A stretch of 46,043 nucleotides of DNA from Bordetella parapertussis (GCA_945895265.1 CAMDEF010000033.1:1-46043), one strand, 5' to 3'; positions 1 through 8,303 are shown, counted from the stretch's first letter. Program-made: numbers and translations. Notes: generated from the sequence alone by a model not told the origin.

Positions 1-962
1 TGCTAGCCTTACTCGTTGCCGCGGGTGCTGCCTGTTTGGCATTACCTCAGCCCAGCTTCGCTCAAGACTATCCCAATAAGTCCATCAGACTCATTATTCC
101 GTATCCCCCCGGGGGCGGCACTGACTATGTTGGTCGGGTGGTGGGCACCAAGGTCGCCGAACTGACTAAATGGACCGTCATCTTAGAGAACCGACCCGGC
201 GCGGGCGGCAACCTGGCCGCTGAGGCAGTGGCAAAAAGTGCGCCTGATGGCTACACCTTATTGTTGGCGCAAACCGATAGCGTGATGGTGAGCCCTTGGC
301 TAAATCCAAGCGTGGGCTACGACACTCTTAAAAGCTTTACGCCGGTCGTTCACTTGACGATCACACCTGGTGCGATTGTCAGTGCCACGACCTCAACGAT
401 TCGCACACCAGCCGACATGATTGCCAAGGGCAAGACCACTGAGGGTTTGCGTTGGGCAACAGCCGGTGCAGGCACGTTTGGTGATTTGCTAGGCGAGCAA
501 TATAAAAAGGCCATGAAGATCAATTTGGTGAACACTGCGTATAAGGGTGCAGCGCCCGCGCTCACCGATTTGATGGGTGGCCATGTTGATGTTGCCTTGC
601 TATCGCTGGGTTCGGTCTTGCCGCAGGTTAAAACGGGTAAGTTGCATGCGGTGGCTGTTACGGCCGCAACACGCGCCAACCTGTTACCTGATACACCAAC
701 ACTTGCAGAGTCGGGTGCGACCGGCATGGATGGCAGTATTTGGGTCGGGATTTTTGTGCCAGTGGGTACACCGATGCCGATCGTGCAAAAGTTGAATGCT
801 GAATTTAACCGTGCATTACAGCAACCCGATGTGAAAGAAAAAATCGTCTCTGTCGGTGTGGATGTTGTAGGGGGCTCAGTCGAAACCTATACAGAGTTTG
901 TGAAAACCGATTTTGCACGCTGGGGAAAAGTCGTCAAAGACTCTGGCATTAAGTTGCAATAG
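1..962 (+). CDS. Bug-family tripartite tricarboxylate transporter receptor, 5' truncated
   Basis: Periplasmic solute-binding protein of the Bug/TctC family, which captures organic acids for tripartite tricarboxylate transporters or related sensing. The open frame runs in from the window edge (first whole codon at base 3), so the true start lies upstream. The first visible residues are a hydrophobic signal-peptide core ending in PSFA, with likely cleavage before QDYPNK. Family motifs follow: YPPGGGTD near the mature N-terminus, ENRPGAGGN, and PDGYTLL. About 319 residues are visible, close to the usual 320-330. No TctA/TctB membrane subunits are in the window, as is common for Bug proteins, which far outnumber their transporters. 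The CoA-transferase gene begins 23 bp downstream, so the ligand is probably the substrate of this cluster. The specific ligand cannot be read from the sequence. Confidence 0.93.
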   Translation, partial: LALLVAAGAACLALPQPSFAQDYPNKSIRLIIPYPPGGGTDYVGRVVGTKVAELTKWTVILENRPGAGGNLAAEAVAKSAPDGYTLLLAQTDSVMVSPWLNPSVGYDTLKSFTPVVHLTITPGAIVSATTSTIRTPADMIAKGKTTEGLRWATAGAGTFGDLLGEQYKKAMKINLVNTAYKGAAPALTDLMGGHVDVALLSLGSVLPQVKTGKLHAVAVTAATRANLLPDTPTLAESGATGMDGSIWVGIFVPVGTPMPIVQKLNAEFNRALQQPDVKEKIVSVGVDVVGGSVETYTEFVKTDFARWGKVVKDSGIKLQ

Positions 963-985
963 TTCAAAAAAGGCAACACCCCGTT

Positions 986-2164
986 ATGCAGCTGCAAGGA
1001 ATCCGTGTCATCGATTTAACCCGTATCGTGTCGGGCCCGTTTTGCACGATGTTTTTGGCCGATATGGGCGCTGAGGTCATTAAGATCGAAACGCCTGGCA
1101 AAGGCGACCCGGTGCGCAAGCAGGGTGAGTCACCGAACGGGTTCTCGTATTACTTTGCCACCTTTAACCGCAACAAGCGTTCGCTAGCCCTTGATTTGCG
1201 CAGTGAAGAGGGCAAAGACATCTTGCGTAAGTTATTGGCCACCGCCGATGTGGTGGTGAATAACTTTAGGCCTGGCGTGATGGAGACGATGGGTTTTGGG
1301 CGTGAGGCGTTGCGCCAGATCAAACCCGATCTAGTCAGCTGTAATCTGACCGGTTTTGGTTTGGACGGCCCGTATGCTGAGCGGCCGTCTTTTGACTTTA
1401 TCGCGCAGGCCATGAGCGGCTTTATGAGTGTGAATGGCGATGAAGGCGAGCCGCCGATGCGCGCCGCACCGCCGATCTCTGATCTGTTGTCGGGTATGTA
1501 TGCCGCGATGGGGATTATGGCTGCCTTGCTGCGCCGTGAGCGCAGTGGGCAGGGCGAAGAGGTCACCACTTCACTCACCGACAGCATGACTAGCGTGATG
1601 TCGTTTTTAGCATCAAACTATTTTGCAACGGGTAAACTGCCTGCGCGTACTGGTAACGATAATGCACTGGTATCGCCCTATGGGATGTTTGAGGCGGCCG
1701 ATGGCCAAGTGGCGCTTGCGCCCAGCAATGACGGTGTGTATTCAAAGTTGTTAACCGTATTGGGGCTAGATCACTTACGCGAGCGCCCCGAGTTTTTAAA
1801 CAACAAGCTGAGGTTTCAAAACCGCAAACAGATCAATGCCGAGATCAATGTCAAAATAGGTGAAAAGCCGATCGCGCACTGGATCGAGGTGTTGAATCAG
1901 GCGGGCGTGCCGTGTGGCCGAGTGTTAAATGTGCAAGAGGCCTTTGATGATCCGCAGACCCAGCATCAGCAGATGCGGATGACGATTCAGCACCCGGATC
2001 ACGGTCGGTTAGATGTGCTGGGCTTTCCGATTAAATTTACTGATGATCCTTGCAAGATGTATCGGCCGCCACCGAATCTGGGTGGGGATAATATGACAGT
2101 GTTGACTGAATTGGGGTTGAGCAGCGAAGCTATTGACGCCTTAAAAGCCAAAGGCGTGATTTAA
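986..2164 (+). CDS. CaiB/BaiF family CoA-transferase
   Basis: Class III CoA-transferase (392 aa, usual length about 390-420) that moves CoA between carboxylic acids through an aspartyl-CoA anhydride. The N-terminus carries the family signature GIRVIDLTRIVSGPFCTMFL followed by GAEVIKIE. The predicted nucleophile is Asp166 in PPISDLLSG, matching Asp169 of formyl-CoA transferase. An AAAGG-like ribosome site precedes the ATG. The gene lies between a Bug receptor and an HMG-CoA-lyase-like gene. Transferase plus lyase resembles succinyl-CoA:citramalate CoA-transferase with citramalyl-CoA lyase, so it may activate a branched hydroxy-dicarboxylate before C-C cleavage. That substrate is inferred from context only; members of this family use many acids. 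Confidence 0.93.
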   Translation: MQLQGIRVIDLTRIVSGPFCTMFLADMGAEVIKIETPGKGDPVRKQGESPNGFSYYFATFNRNKRSLALDLRSEEGKDILRKLLATADVVVNNFRPGVMETMGFGREALRQIKPDLVSCNLTGFGLDGPYAERPSFDFIAQAMSGFMSVNGDEGEPPMRAAPPISDLLSGMYAAMGIMAALLRRERSGQGEEVTTSLTDSMTSVMSFLASNYFATGKLPARTGNDNALVSPYGMFEAADGQVALAPSNDGVYSKLLTVLGLDHLRERPEFLNNKLRFQNRKQINAEINVKIGEKPIAHWIEVLNQAGVPCGRVLNVQEAFDDPQTQHQQMRMTIQHPDHGRLDVLGFPIKFTDDPCKMYRPPPNLGGDNMTVLTELGLSSEAIDALKAKGVI

Positions 2165-2197
2165 TTGATCATTGACTAAAAACACAAGAGGCATTTT

Positions 2198-3142
2198 ATG
2201 AGCGCAACAGGTTCACGTTTTGTCACCATTACCGAAGTCGGTACGCGTGATGGTTTTCAGGCTGAAAAAGAGCAGATCAGCGTTGCCGATAAGGTTGCGG
2301 TGATCGACGCCTTAATTGACGCAGGCCTACGCAGCGTTGAGGCCACTTCATTTGTGTCGCCACGCGCCTTGCCGCAATTGGCTGACGCGGCTGATGTGAT
2401 GGCGCAAGTGCGACGCAAACCTGGTGTCAAACTTGCCGTGTTGGTACCGAATGCTCGCGGCGCTGAACGTGCTGCGGCAGCCAAGGCTGATGTCATGGTG
2501 GGTTTTATTTCGGCCAGCGAAAGCCATTGCAAAACCAATCTGAATAAAACGATTGACGAAGCGATTGCTGACTTTGCACAAGTTGTGCCGATCGCCAATC
2601 AGTGGGGCATTGCCATGCACGGTGGCCTAGCCACTGCCTTTGGTTGCCCGTTTGAGGGTGATGTACCGATCAACAACATTTTGAAGATCGTGGGCGCCTA
2701 TCATGCCCACGGTATTCGTCGCATTGGTTTTGGCGACACCACAGGGATGGCGACACCACCGGTTGTCACACGCACGGTTGAAGCGGTGCGCAATAAATTT
2801 CCTGATGTGCAAATCGCGTTGCATTTTCATAACACCCGCGGCGTGGGCTTAGCCAACGTCATGAATGGTTTGCAACTTGGTGTGCTTGAGTACGAATCAT
2901 CAATCGCTGGCTTAGGCGGCTGCCCCTTTGCGCCAGGCGCCACAGGTAACATTTGCACCGAAGACTTGGTATACCTGTTGCAAGAGTGCGGCTACGACAC
3001 CGGCATCGATCTCGATAAACTGATTCTGGTCGCAAAAGAAGTCGAGAAGATCGTTGGGCGCCAGTTGCCTGGTCAAATGATGAAGGCAGGCCCAAGGCTT
3101 AAGCTGATGTCGATGGCTTCAGTGCGCACTGCGGTGGGTTGA
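2198..3142 (+). CDS. hydroxymethylglutaryl-CoA lyase family protein
   Basis: TIM-barrel lyase of the HMGL-like family (314 aa) that splits 3-hydroxy-3-methyl-acyl-CoA thioesters in a retro-Claisen reaction. Visible key residues are Arg17-Asp18 in GTRDGFQ, the metal-binding HxH pair His209/His211 in ALHFHNTRG, and the loop cysteine Cys242 in GLGGCPFAPGATGN, the position of the catalytic cysteine of HMG-CoA lyase. The HxH motif reads HFHNTRG where true HMG-CoA lyases usually have HCHDTYG, and HGGLATAFGCPFEG differs slightly from the usual strand. The substrate may therefore be a relative of HMG-CoA such as citramalyl-CoA or another branched acyl-CoA. AGAGG precedes the ATG. It follows the CoA-transferase by 33 bp on the same strand, so the two probably form an operon. 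Confidence 0.9.
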   Translation: MSATGSRFVTITEVGTRDGFQAEKEQISVADKVAVIDALIDAGLRSVEATSFVSPRALPQLADAADVMAQVRRKPGVKLAVLVPNARGAERAAAAKADVMVGFISASESHCKTNLNKTIDEAIADFAQVVPIANQWGIAMHGGLATAFGCPFEGDVPINNILKIVGAYHAHGIRRIGFGDTTGMATPPVVTRTVEAVRNKFPDVQIALHFHNTRGVGLANVMNGLQLGVLEYESSIAGLGGCPFAPGATGNICTEDLVYLLQECGYDTGIDLDKLILVAKEVEKIVGRQLPGQMMKAGPRLKLMSMASVRTAVG

Positions 3143-3150
3143 TCGCTTAT

Positions 3151-4611
3151 TTACGCCGTCGCATGCTCCCCAGCAATCTTTCCAAATACCGCGCCACGCA
3201 TCACTGACGTGGCGCCGGTATACACCTGGTGATATAAACCCGTGGCCTCGCCGGCGGCATACAACCCCGGTATCGGCCGCCCATCGTTATCAACGACTTG
3301 ACTGTCTTTGTTGATTTTGATGCCGCCGTAGGTAAAGCAGATGCCGGGGATAATGGGGTAGGCCATGAACGGGCCTTGGTTGATCGGCCGCGACCAGTTG
3401 GATTTTGGAATTTCAAGATTGGTGGTCGCTAAGCCATCCAGTTCAAACGGTAAAAACTTGCCGGTTGGGCAACTGTCGTTGTATGCGGCGACAGTTGCAA
3501 TTAAAGCTGCGGCGGGTAAACCGCAGGCCTTCGCCAGCTCTTGCAAGGTGTTGCCTTGAATCACAGGTTGGTCGGTGCGGATGCTTTTTTTCCAGTTCGG
3601 CACATCGTGAATACTTTGATCAAAGATCACATAGCAAATGCCGTCAGGCTGCTCACCAATCGCACGTGAAATGTGGTCGTAGTTCACATCCACCAAACCT
3701 GGCGCTTCATCTAAAAACCGTTTGCCATGTTTGTTGACCAAGATCCCGTAGGTGAAATTCATGACCAGCGCTTCAGTCGCACCTGAACGCGGATCAAGTG
3801 GCTCGGCGTGATACGAGCCAAAATCCCCTGCGGGTGCGGCGCCGGCGGCTAGCGCCATGCGGATACCTTCGCCTTTGTTGTAATAGCCACCCTTGGCAAC
3901 GGGGCGCACAAACTTGGCGGCCTGCCCAAGGTATTGCGTCAGCATTTCAGGGTTACCCTGAAAACCGCCTGAAGCAATCACCACGGCCTTGCCGTGCAGC
4001 AATAATTCTTGACCGTCGCTATCTGCTGTAGTGACCGTTGACCGCGAACCTTGACGGCTCAAGCCGCGTGCAGTGGTTTCGTACAGGCAGGTGACGCCTT
4101 TTTTAAGCGCGTAGGCGCGTAAGGCTTCGATCATGGCCAAACCGCCACCAACTGGCATTAAACGGGGTGCTGCGGCGGTTAAAAAATAGGTCGGCAAGAA
4201 ATCAAATTTGATCCCGTATTGTTTCAGCCACGTGACGGTGGGCCCTGCCATGTTTGCCAACGTCGACACGATTTCAGGATCGGGCATGCCATGGGCTTTG
4301 ACGTAGGGTGGCCATTGTTCGTAAGGCGCGCTTGCGGCCTCAATGATATTGGGATCAAGATGAAACCCCGCGTTCGATACCAAGCGTTCTTCAAAGTCGT
4401 CGCTGACCTCAGTTTCGCTTTTCATCCGAAAATAAGACTCGGTCCAGCGGGTGTTGCCACCAAAGTCAGGCTCAGGCGAGCGCTCGATGACCACGACGCT
4501 GGCGCCTTTGTCTGCAGCGGCCACGGCGGCCGATAAACCGGCGATCCCGCTGCCGATGATCACGAGGTCAAAACTCATTTCGTGGGGGGTATGTTGTGCT
4601 TGAGTCATCAT
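3151..4611 (-). CDS. FAD-dependent dehydrogenase, fumarate reductase/tricarballylate dehydrogenase type
   Basis: Soluble flavoprotein (486 aa from the chosen ATG) of the family that includes the fumarate reductase flavoprotein, 3-ketosteroid dehydrogenase and tricarballylate dehydrogenase TcuA. The dinucleotide-binding motif GSGIAGLSAA lies near the N-terminus, followed by an acidic-ended strand VVVIER and GGNTRW. The C-terminus has the FAD-binding ending GLYAAGEATG and TGATSVMRG. It shares long blocks with the gene at 5940 (ESYFRMK/EAYFRMK, GSYHAEP, YGILVNK), so the two are paralogues with likely related substrates. The frame is open to a TTG at 4629. ATGs occur at 4611 and 4578, none with a clear ribosome site, so the start is uncertain. 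It converges on the lyase gene with 8 bp between. Oxidation of a succinate-like acid to an enoic acid is inferred. Confidence 0.87.
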   Translation of the reverse strand: MMTQAQHTPHEMSFDLVIIGSGIAGLSAAVAAADKGASVVVIERSPEPDFGGNTRWTESYFRMKSETEVSDDFEERLVSNAGFHLDPNIIEAASAPYEQWPPYVKAHGMPDPEIVSTLANMAGPTVTWLKQYGIKFDFLPTYFLTAAAPRLMPVGGGLAMIEALRAYALKKGVTCLYETTARGLSRQGSRSTVTTADSDGQELLLHGKAVVIASGGFQGNPEMLTQYLGQAAKFVRPVAKGGYYNKGEGIRMALAAGAAPAGDFGSYHAEPLDPRSGATEALVMNFTYGILVNKHGKRFLDEAPGLVDVNYDHISRAIGEQPDGICYVIFDQSIHDVPNWKKSIRTDQPVIQGNTLQELAKACGLPAAALIATVAAYNDSCPTGKFLPFELDGLATTNLEIPKSNWSRPINQGPFMAYPIIPGICFTYGGIKINKDSQVVDNDGRPIPGLYAAGEATGLYHQVYTGATSVMRGAVFGKIAGEHATA

Positions 4612-4906
4612 TAGTGCCAAGTCAGCCAAAGGTGACTTAAATTAAACCACGCTGCGGGGCTTCGTGTGGCTGACGACGACAAGGGAGGCTCTGCCGAACG
4701 CTCTGTGAGGAGCGGACAGACCGACTGGGCAGCGCGACCCGTCGACAAAAAAGAGTCTCCGAGGCATAGCATCGGGGCGGGGTGGCGACCTTGTTCAAAA
4801 CAGGTGGCCAAGATGCGAGACGAGCAAAACAGAGGCACAATAGGGAAAACGTGCAAGTTGAGTAGTTAGTACGTTAAAAAAATAAAGTCTCTAATCTGGA
4901 CAAACT
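4612..4906. other. divergent intergenic region
   Basis: This 295-bp spacer separates the start regions of the minus-strand flavoprotein and the plus-strand racemase-family gene, so it must hold at least two promoters. Short frames crossing it have no recognisable content. A 7-bp inverted repeat, GTCAGCC at 4621-4627 and GGCTGAC at about 4667-4673, brackets the AT-rich stretch next to the flavoprotein start and could be an operator or a hairpin. No regulator gene is adjacent. I see no other convincing structure. Confidence 0.5.
4858..4886 (+). promoter_or_regulatory. possible sigma70 promoter for the racemase-family gene
   Basis: TTGAGT (4858-4863) and AATAAA (4881-4886) are separated by 17 bp in an AT-rich stretch about 20 bp before the ATG at 4907. 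Each box matches four of six consensus positions. Spacing and position are right but the boxes are weak. Confidence 0.3.
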
Positions 4907-5716
4907 ATGAAAATCTGGCATCAAAGTTTTACCGTCTTGGGCGATTTGGGGCCGTATAGTGACGCGCTCAAAGCGCACTTCGCGCGTGTGGCGCGCCCTG
5001 ATACGCAAATTGATATGCATGGCATGTCGCCTGGTACCTACTCTTCAAATTATCCCGGCTCTGATATCCGACATGCAGCACTGTTTCATTTGCACGGTAT
5101 GCAGTTCATGCAGGCTGGCGTATTGGCGCAAGAGCAGGGCTACGACGCTTATGCGGTCAGCACCTTGCCAGATCCGGCACTGCGCGAAATCCGTGCCTTG
5201 ATTGATATCCCGGTGATCGGCTACGGCGAGTCAGCAATGTTTACAGCCTGTCTGCTGGGTCGAAAGTTTGGTGTCTTGGCGTTTATTGAAGACTTCAACG
5301 AGTTGCTGGCGCAAAATGCCGAAAGCTATGGATTGGCTTCGCGCTTTGCCGGAGCAGCACCGGTGGGCTTCACGTTTAATGATGTGTTGCAAGGGTTTTC
5401 GGATCCAACCGAGTTGATCGAAAAATTTAAAACTGCGGCGCGCAAATTGATTGCCCGAGGGGCAGATGTGATCATCCCCGGCGAAGCGCCGTTAAATGTG
5501 TTGCTGGCGCGTAACGGGGTGACTGAGGTAGATGGCGTCACCATCATGGATTCATTGGGTACGTGGGTCAAGCACGCTGAGATGATGGTGGATTTGCGTC
5601 GCCTGTGTGGCACCAAGCCAAGTCGCACGGGCTACTACCATCGCTTGCCAGAAATCGAGCGCGTCAAAGAGGTGTTTGCGTTTTATGGTTTGGATAAGAG
5701 GCTGCCGGGGGTGTGA
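4907..5716 (+). CDS. Asp/Glu/hydantoin racemase-family protein lacking both catalytic cysteines
   Basis: 269-aa protein with the fold signature of the aspartate/glutamate/hydantoin racemase superfamily: an N-terminal MKIWHQSF strand, the DAYAVSTLPDPALRE segment where hydantoin racemases have a C-x-x-DP motif, DIPVIGYGESAM, and GADVIIPGEAPL where the second catalytic Cys normally sits. At the first site the sequence is Ser85-Thr86 rather than Cys. At the second, Glu193 replaces Cys. A two-base Cys/Cys racemisation is therefore not possible as normally drawn. It may be a lyase, isomerase or decarboxylase of the same fold (maleate isomerase and arylmalonate decarboxylase belong here, though they keep at least one Cys), or a binding protein. 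It sits between two paralogous FAD dehydrogenases, pointing to a step in the same acid pathway. Fold assignment is fairly secure; function is unknown. Confidence 0.8.
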   Translation: MKIWHQSFTVLGDLGPYSDALKAHFARVARPDTQIDMHGMSPGTYSSNYPGSDIRHAALFHLHGMQFMQAGVLAQEQGYDAYAVSTLPDPALREIRALIDIPVIGYGESAMFTACLLGRKFGVLAFIEDFNELLAQNAESYGLASRFAGAAPVGFTFNDVLQGFSDPTELIEKFKTAARKLIARGADVIIPGEAPLNVLLARNGVTEVDGVTIMDSLGTWVKHAEMMVDLRRLCGTKPSRTGYYHRLPEIERVKEVFAFYGLDKRLPGV

Positions 5717-5735
5717 CGGGGGTGTCGCTCGTCGA

Positions 5736-5756
5736 GAGTCGCTTATCGCGACTTTA
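5736..5756 (+). terminator. weak hairpin after the racemase-family gene
   Basis: AGTCGC (5737-5742) and GCGACT (5748-5753) form a 6-bp stem with a 5-nt loop, followed by only TTATT. It lies 20 bp after the stop codon and before an AT-rich spacer leading to the next gene. The short U tract makes this a weak intrinsic terminator at best. Confidence 0.3.
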
Positions 5757-5939
5757 TTGCAACGTATTGCGGGGCATTTTTGAGTACGCTAAACGATACG
5801 GTAAGACGATCGCATCGGTATCAAGCACAGCGCCTGAAACAAGCGCTACGAAATCTAGACCGTCAGGCAGGCATCTATTGTAAAAATCGGTCAGTCAAGT
5901 CATACGAGAAATTAACAAGTACAGTCAGGAGCAAAAAAA

Positions 5940-7385
5940 ATGGATCACACCTTTGATGTAGTCGTTGCAGGTTGCGGTGTCGCAGGCTTATCTGCCGCTG
6001 TGACGGCGGCCGAGCGTGGCCTCAAAGTTGCAGTGCTTGAGCGCGCCTCGCGCGAAGATCGTGGCGGCCAAAGTCGCTACACCGAAGCGTATTTTCGGAT
6101 GAAGGCTTTAGACCAAGTCACCGATGACTTTGAAACGCACTTGGCCGATAACTTGGGCTTGTATCCCGAGCCTGACTTGATGGCCGAGATGGCAACGGGT
6201 CGCGAGAACTGGTCGCACGCGACGCGTACGCTGGCGCTCCCCGATACTGAAGTGATCGGAAATTTTGCCGAGCAAGTACCACCGACGATTAAATGGCTGC
6301 AAGGTGTGGGCGTTAAGTTTGATTTTTTACCTACGCAATTTTTGACCGCTACGCAGCCGCGTCTGTTACCAGTTGGGGGCGGTGCCGCCCTGGTAGATGC
6401 ACTTGCTGCGCAAGCTGAAAAACTGGGCGTGACATTTTTTTATTACACGACTGCGCGCCGTTTGTTATTAAACGATGATGGCGTAGTGACGGGTTTATTT
6501 GCGCAACAACAAGGCACACAAGCCGTGCGGTTTCACGGCAAGGTGGTGTTGGCCTGTGGTGGCTTTGAAGGCAACCCGGCGTTGCAGTCTAAATACATCG
6601 GCCCACGCTCGGTGTATTTGCGCCCGATTTGTAAGGGAGCGTATTTTAATCGCGGCGAAGGCATTGAGATGGCGCTCGATATTGGCGCAGCCCCGTCGGG
6701 CGATTTTGGTAGCTATCACGCCGAACCAATCGATCCACGCTCTGGTGTGTCTGAGCCTTCGGTGTTTATTTTTCCGTACGGGATTTTGGTCAACAAATCT
6801 GGCAAGCGCTTTGTCAACGAGGCACCAGGTACGGTCGATGCCTGGTACGAGCGAATTACGCGTCGTATCTACGAACAAGAGGAAGGCTTGTCGTACGTCA
6901 TTCTTGATCAGCGCATGAAAGATATCCCAAACTATCGTCTTGCTATTCGAAGTGATCAGCCCGCAATTGAGGCTGATACGATCGAGGCGCTTGCTGCAAA
7001 GTTGGATATTCATCCACAGACGCTCAAAGAGACCGTGGCACAGTACAACGCGGCGTGCCCTAAAGCGGGCAACTATGATCCCTTAAAGGTCGACGGGATG
7101 GCCACCCAAGGTTTGCTGCCGGCCAAAAGCAATTGGTCCTTGCCCATTGATCGTGGCCCCTTCATGGCGTATCCAATTATCTCGGCCAACGTCTTTACCT
7201 TTGGTGGGTTAAAGGTCGATCCGCAAGGGCAGGTGCTTGATACCGATGGTTACGCGATCCCGAATCTGTATGCGGCTGGCGAAGTCATTGGGATGTATTA
7301 CACCAATTACACCGGCGCGACCTCGGTATTAAAAGGCTTGGTGTTTGGTCGGCTAGCGGCGAATAACATCGCTGATCAACAGTGA
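5940..7385 (+). CDS. FAD-dependent dehydrogenase, fumarate reductase/tricarballylate dehydrogenase type (second paralogue)
   Basis: 481-aa flavoprotein closely related to the minus-strand gene at 3151. The N-terminal FAD motif is VVAGCGVAGLSAA. VAVLER and GGQSRYTEAYFRMK follow. Mid-protein blocks FDFLPTQFLTA, PVGGG, GSYHAEPIDPRSG, YGILVNKSGKRF and NEAPGTVD are shared almost word for word with the paralogue, and the C-terminus has the FAD-contacting NLYAAGEVIG and TGATSVLKG. A strong ribosome site, AGGAG followed by eight bases, fixes the ATG at 5940. No signal peptide or heme-binding CxxCH is seen, so it is probably cytoplasmic and passes electrons to an unknown acceptor. Likely role: desaturation of a di- or tricarboxylate, by analogy with TcuA. 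Two paralogues could act on stereoisomers or on successive intermediates; this is inference. Confidence 0.9.
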   Translation: MDHTFDVVVAGCGVAGLSAAVTAAERGLKVAVLERASREDRGGQSRYTEAYFRMKALDQVTDDFETHLADNLGLYPEPDLMAEMATGRENWSHATRTLALPDTEVIGNFAEQVPPTIKWLQGVGVKFDFLPTQFLTATQPRLLPVGGGAALVDALAAQAEKLGVTFFYYTTARRLLLNDDGVVTGLFAQQQGTQAVRFHGKVVLACGGFEGNPALQSKYIGPRSVYLRPICKGAYFNRGEGIEMALDIGAAPSGDFGSYHAEPIDPRSGVSEPSVFIFPYGILVNKSGKRFVNEAPGTVDAWYERITRRIYEQEEGLSYVILDQRMKDIPNYRLAIRSDQPAIEADTIEALAAKLDIHPQTLKETVAQYNAACPKAGNYDPLKVDGMATQGLLPAKSNWSLPIDRGPFMAYPIISANVFTFGGLKVDPQGQVLDTDGYAIPNLYAAGEVIGMYYTNYTGATSVLKGLVFGRLAANNIADQQ

Positions 7386-7391
7386 AAGTCT

Positions 7392-7476
7392 TTGCGGCAT
7401 GTCATGACCGCTTAACCTTAACGGTCATTGATGCATGCAAGGATCAGTTAATGTTTAAAGCCACTGCATGCCGCAA
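7392..7476. repeat. nested inverted repeats in intergenic spacer
   Basis: A perfect 10-bp inverted repeat, TTGCGGCATG (7392-7401) and CATGCCGCAA (7467-7476), encloses a second one, ATGACCG (7404-7410) and CGGTCAT (7422-7428), whose loop contains two TTAA units that can extend the stem. The palindrome TGCATGCA lies at 7432-7439. The spacer follows the flavoprotein stop and ends about 60 bp before the SDR start. No U tract follows, so this is not a simple intrinsic terminator. It could be an operator array or an RNA processing structure. Confidence 0.6.
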
Positions 7477-7538
7477 CGCTAGCTCAAGACGATCAATCAT
7501 TGCGACTTGAAACGCTTGATTCAAAACAGGAATCCGTT

Positions 7539-8303
7539 ATGTACGCAGCACAATTTTTGTCGGGGCGCGTTGCACTAGTCACCGGCGGCGCGGGTGGTAT
7601 TGGCGCGGCTGTTTCTGAGGCGCTCGCGGCCTCGGGCTGTCAAGTCGTTGCTGCCGATTTACCCAACCGCTTAGGTGCAACGGACACGGGCGGTGGCATT
7701 GAACACGTTGCGTTAAACGTGTGCGATGCTTCTGACATCGCGCACTGTGTGCAGGGTGTCGTACAACGACATGGTCGCTTAGATATTTTGGTGAATGTGG
7801 CTGGTGTTGTGTCGGTGGGTAGTGCGCAAAATATTACTGAACAAGAGTGGGATCGCGTCATCGACATCAATCTAAAGGGCACCTTCTTGTGCTGTCAGGC
7901 TGTGATCCCTGTGATGAAGCAGCAGAAGCTGGGTCGCATCATCAACATTGGCTCGGTGCTCGGTAAAAATGGCGGCAATCCTCGCCCGTGGCTTGACCCC
8001 AAAGAGCAAGACCGCGCCGGTAATGTGGCGTATGGGGTCTCTAAGGCCGGGGTACATATCATGACGTCTTACCTTGCCAAAGAACTGGCAACGTTTGGGA
8101 TCACGGTAAATGCCGTGGCACCGGGCCCAGTGGCTTCTGCAATGACGACTGCGTTTCCGCAAACGCTCAAGGATTTGATCCCTGTGGGGCGCATGGGTAA
8201 GGCCTCTGAGATCGCCTCGGCGATTTTGTTTTTGGCGTCTCCCGAGTCGGGCTTTGTGACGGGTGAGATTTTGGATGTGAATGGCGGGTTGTGGTCTGAT
8301 TAA
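7539..8303 (+). CDS. SDR-family NAD(P)-dependent oxidoreductase
   Basis: Classical short-chain dehydrogenase (254 aa). The Rossmann motif is TGGAGGIG near residue 16, NVAGVVSVG follows strand 4, the catalytic Ser is in INIGSVLG, and the YxxxK pair is in AYGVSKAG. The C-terminal FVTGEILDVNGG is typical of FabG-like members. The frame is open from a TTG at 7500, but AGGA at 7529-7532 is well placed for the ATG at 7539, and MYAAQFLSGRVALVTGG is a normal N-terminus, so I chose 7539. It is last in the catabolic cluster, 153 bp after the second flavoprotein. It probably oxidises or reduces a hydroxy/keto intermediate of the pathway, but SDR substrate cannot be inferred from sequence alone. Confidence 0.9.
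   Translation: MYAAQFLSGRVALVTGGAGGIGAAVSEALAASGCQVVAADLPNRLGATDTGGGIEHVALNVCDASDIAHCVQGVVQRHGRLDILVNVAGVVSVGSAQNITEQEWDRVIDINLKGTFLCCQAVIPVMKQQKLGRIINIGSVLGKNGGNPRPWLDPKEQDRAGNVAYGVSKAGVHIMTSYLAKELATFGITVNAVAPGPVASAMTTAFPQTLKDLIPVGRMGKASEIASAILFLASPESGFVTGEILDVNGGLWSD

Noticed and set aside
350..727. Minus-strand frame opposite the Bug receptor gene
   Set aside because: Shadow of a clear coding gene; no ribosome site and no recognisable protein content.
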